DNA of 6,928 bases from Prevotella sp. (GTDB lineage: Bacteria; Bacteroidota; Bacteroidia; Bacteroidales; Dysgonomonadaceae): positions 1 through 6,928 of the forward strand of contig JAISES010000082.1 in NCBI GenBank assembly GCA_031263965.1, in the 5' to 3' direction. The translations under genes and the position numbers were made by a program. Each line of letters begins with the position of its first letter. Position 1 is the first letter of the stretch. Shown here piece after piece: positions 6,718-6,928 of the stretch. Under the pieces are notes generated by a model. That model ran no database searches, was not told the origin of the DNA, and saw only the letters and a list, made by a program, of their open reading frames with translations.

Positions 6718-6731
6718 TTACTAGACCAGAA
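6718..6731. repeat. 14-nt repeat, copy 2
   Basis: This intergenic copy is identical to 5109-5122. It precedes the second 24-nt repeat by 9 nt. Read on the - strand in the rsmG frame, the preceding codons give K-F-L-V-stop, compared with Y-V-L-V-stop in rsmG, so a rearranged gene-end remnant is conceivable but unproven. Confidence 0.35.
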
Positions 6732-6740
6732 ATTTTAAGT

Positions 6741-6764
6741 CTGCCGCGGGTCGCACAGTAAAGC
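6741..6764 (+). repeat. 24-nt direct repeat, copy 2
   Basis: This stretch matches 238-261 at 23 of 24 positions in the same orientation. As with copy 1, it sits in a GC-rich non-coding patch; by hand count, 6741-6840 is about 58% GC, flanked by AT-rich DNA. The 9-mer AAGCACACG, running out of the repeat at 6761-6769, also occurs at 25-33 of the first patch, which suggests shuffled modules of one repeat family. Confidence 0.75.
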
Positions 6765-6928
6765 ACACGACGCAGCTAAAGCGCCACAAGAATAAAAAAG
6801 CGCTATAACACCTCCGTATACCCCCGCCGGTGGCAGGGCTGTTAAGTTCTGATTTTAAACACAGAGTAAAAGGAGTAAGAGGAGTTCTTTATTTCATTAT
6901 TTTTCAGGATAATATGAAATACTGTTTT
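6765..6928. other. intergenic sequence at the right edge, no gene seen
   Basis: No coding region is supported here. After the 24-nt repeat come a short inverted repeat, AGCGC (6780-6784) with GCGCT (6800-6804), and a GC-rich hairpin (6822-6838: CCC, a mismatch, GCC-GGT-GGC, then GGG). Last is a degenerate tandem 9-mer, GAGTAAAAG-GAGTAAGAG-GAGTT, at 6864-6886. The hairpin has no T-run directly after it, so it is not a convincing terminator. Together with 6581-6740, this gives 348 bases without a gene. Confidence 0.5.

Overview
The window looks like chromosomal DNA from a gut-type Bacteroidales bacterium, most likely Bacteroides or a close relative. The signs are a CarboxypepD_reg-like TonB-dependent receptor paired with a DUF4249 lipoprotein, a DUF4834 small membrane protein, TAnnTTTG promoter -7 boxes, A-rich leaders without clear Shine-Dalgarno sequences, and AT-rich gene spacers. 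The assignment rests on protein families and promoter style, not on a database match.

Layout: positions 1-559 hold no convincing gene. Positions 1-270 are about 60% GC and full of inverted repeats, then the sequence becomes an AT-rich leader with promoter-like motifs. Four genes follow on the + strand: trpS (560-1549), a TonB-dependent outer-membrane receptor (1650-3965), its DUF4249 lipoprotein partner (3970-4770, 4 nt after the receptor stop) and a small DUF4834 membrane protein (4809-5030). Facing them on the - strand are a DUF3298/DUF4163-type lipoprotein (5732-6580) and rsmG (5112-5732). These two overlap by one base (TAATG) and so form a two-gene operon. The right end (6581-6928) is a non-coding stretch with the lipoprotein promoter, an operator-like palindrome and a second GC-rich patch.

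How the genes work: trpS charges tRNA-Trp and rsmG methylates G527 of 16S rRNA, so both are translation housekeeping genes. The receptor and DUF4249 lipoprotein form an envelope module, probably TonB-powered uptake of an unknown ligand. The DUF3298 lipoprotein and DUF4834 protein are envelope proteins of unknown role. All six genes are intact, with no frameshift or truncation.

I see no phage, CRISPR, transposase or defence system and no clearly new system. The most unusual signal is a 24-nt direct repeat (23 of 24 identical) inside both GC-rich non-coding patches, about 6.5 kb apart on either side of the six genes. Next is the operator-like palindrome upstream of the lipoprotein-rsmG operon.
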